From NCBI RefSeq assembly GCF_020532555.1, contig NZ_JAJBBR010000017.1:31987-95986 (forward strand): a stretch of 64,000 nt of DNA, given 5' to 3'. Below, piece by piece: positions 63,285 through 64,000 of the stretch. Positions within the stretch are counted from its first letter, which is position 1. Each line of letters begins with the position of its first letter. The translations under genes were made by a program, and so were the position numbers. This DNA is from Microvirga lenta (GTDB taxonomy: Bacteria; Pseudomonadota; Alphaproteobacteria; Rhizobiales; Beijerinckiaceae). Under the pieces are notes generated by a model, which was given only the letters and a program-made list of their open reading frames with translations, did not search any database and was not told the DNA's origin.

Positions 63285-63988
63285 TGAATGCGCCTCTCTC
63301 CATGGCAGGCTACGTCGTGCAGCCGCTGCCGATCCCGACGCTGCCGGTGAGGAACAGCGACAAGCTGTTCCCCGTCCACCGCATTTATTGCGTGGGCCGC
63401 AACTACGCCGAACACGCGATCGAGATGGGGCACGACCCCTCGAAGGAGCCCCCGTTCTTCTTCCAGAAGAACCCCGACAACATCGTGACCGACGGCAACT
63501 TCCCCTATCCGCCCCAGACCTCGGACGTGCACTACGAGATCGAGATGATCGTCGCGCTGGGCAAGGGCGGCAAGGACATCCCGGTGGAGCAGGCTCTCGA
63601 GCATGTCTTCGGCTATGGCGTGGGGCTCGACATGACCCGCCGCGATCTGCAGGGCGAGGCCAAGAAGCTCGGCCGTCCCTGGGAAGTGGGCAAGGCCTTC
63701 GAGGCCTCCGCTCCCTGCTCTGAGCTTGTCCCGGCAAGCGAGGTCGGTCACCCCACCGAGGGCGCCGTGTCACTGAAGGTCAACGGAGAGGTTCGCCAGC
63801 AGGGCGATCTCAACCAGATGATCTGGAAGGTGCCGGAGATGATCTCCTATCTCTCCGGACTGTTCACCCTGCAGCCCGGCGACATCATCATGTCGGGAAC
63901 GCCCGCCGGCGTCGGCGCGGTCAAGCGCGGCGACGTGCTCCATGGCTTCGTCGAAGGCATCGGCGAGATCGAGGTTCGGGTCGTCTGA
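63281..63988 (+). CDS. Fumarylacetoacetate hydrolase family protein
   Basis: A metal-dependent C-C hydrolase or related isomerase/decarboxylase of the FAH family, 235 residues. The start of the domain is RIYCVGRNYAEHAIEMG. Metal-binding acids are seen in VHYEIEMIVALG and GYGVGLDMTRRDLQ. The C-terminus has LQPGDIIMSGTPAGVGAVKRGD, the family hallmark. The single-domain form resembles fumarylpyruvate hydrolase-type enzymes. It overlaps the transporter gene before it, so the imported compound or a product may be its substrate. The next gene lies outside the window. Confidence 0.9.
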   Translation: MMNAPLSMAGYVVQPLPIPTLPVRNSDKLFPVHRIYCVGRNYAEHAIEMGHDPSKEPPFFFQKNPDNIVTDGNFPYPPQTSDVHYEIEMIVALGKGGKDIPVEQALEHVFGYGVGLDMTRRDLQGEAKKLGRPWEVGKAFEASAPCSELVPASEVGHPTEGAVSLKVNGEVRQQGDLNQMIWKVPEMISYLSGLFTLQPGDIIMSGTPAGVGAVKRGDVLHGFVEGIGEIEVRVV

Positions 63989-64000
63989 CGTCGAGAAGGG

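Overview
The window looks like a chromosomal segment of a high-GC alphaproteobacterium of the Hyphomicrobiales (Rhizobiales). The evidence is a GcrA cell-cycle regulator, an HWE-family histidine kinase, the long two-domain dCTP deaminase, ApaG next to argE, and the order phoR-pstSCAB-phoU-phoB. The gene mix would suit Microvirga or a relative in the Methylobacteriaceae, but that genus call is inference.

Left part (1 to about 10.5 kb) is an accessory island. It starts with the C-terminal half of a tyrosine recombinase cut by the window edge. A modification-repair-restriction block follows: Vsr endonuclease, C5-cytosine methyltransferase and an Eco29kI-like GIY-YIG endonuclease. Next is a translationally coupled pair of unrecognised genes, one with a DGQHR/ParB-like domain and one with a C-terminal HEPN motif, closed by a clear terminator. 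This pair is the best candidate here for an undescribed (defence-like) system. A complete tyrosine recombinase, two small unknown genes, an unusual nested repeat and a three-gene reverse-strand operon of unknown genes (one with repeated zinc ribbons) follow. Parts of this region, especially the pair, are visibly poorer in GC than the rest.

The stretch 10.5-24 kb holds envelope, secretion and accessory metabolism genes: a GH43-like enzyme divergent from a GH1/RmlD fusion, small unknown genes, a CYP152-type fatty-acid peroxygenase, an M10 serralysin, a duplicated cassette of small Cys-rich and hydrophilic proteins, a slightly degenerate tRNA-Tyr, and a large RTX protein with a CBM2-like domain. 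The serralysin and the RTX protein share a C-terminal module typical of type I secretion, but no type I exporter is encoded here.

The stretch 24-45 kb is transport and general metabolism: a TRAP transporter (DctM/DctQ/DctP), a chemotaxis receptor, two MFS transporters, metZ, gamma-glutamyltransferase, a lytic transglycosylase, and a cobalamin locus (btuB under a cobalamin riboswitch, a divergent BtuF-like binding protein, and cobU). A PAS-HWE kinase and an integral membrane YbhN-type protein follow.

The stretch 44.4-51.4 kb is the phosphate regulon: phoR, then pstSCAB-phoU-phoB behind three helically phased PhoB half-sites, ending in a strong terminator. After gcrA comes an arginine block: argD-argF-hslO as an overlapping operon, converging on apaG-argE. 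Then come a CDP-alcohol phosphatidyltransferase and dcd.

The right end (59-64 kb) is a catabolic or uptake locus: a FadR/FCD-type regulator, two matching inverted-repeat operator candidates, a NitT/TauT-like ABC transporter with two different permeases, and a fumarylacetoacetate-hydrolase-family enzyme.
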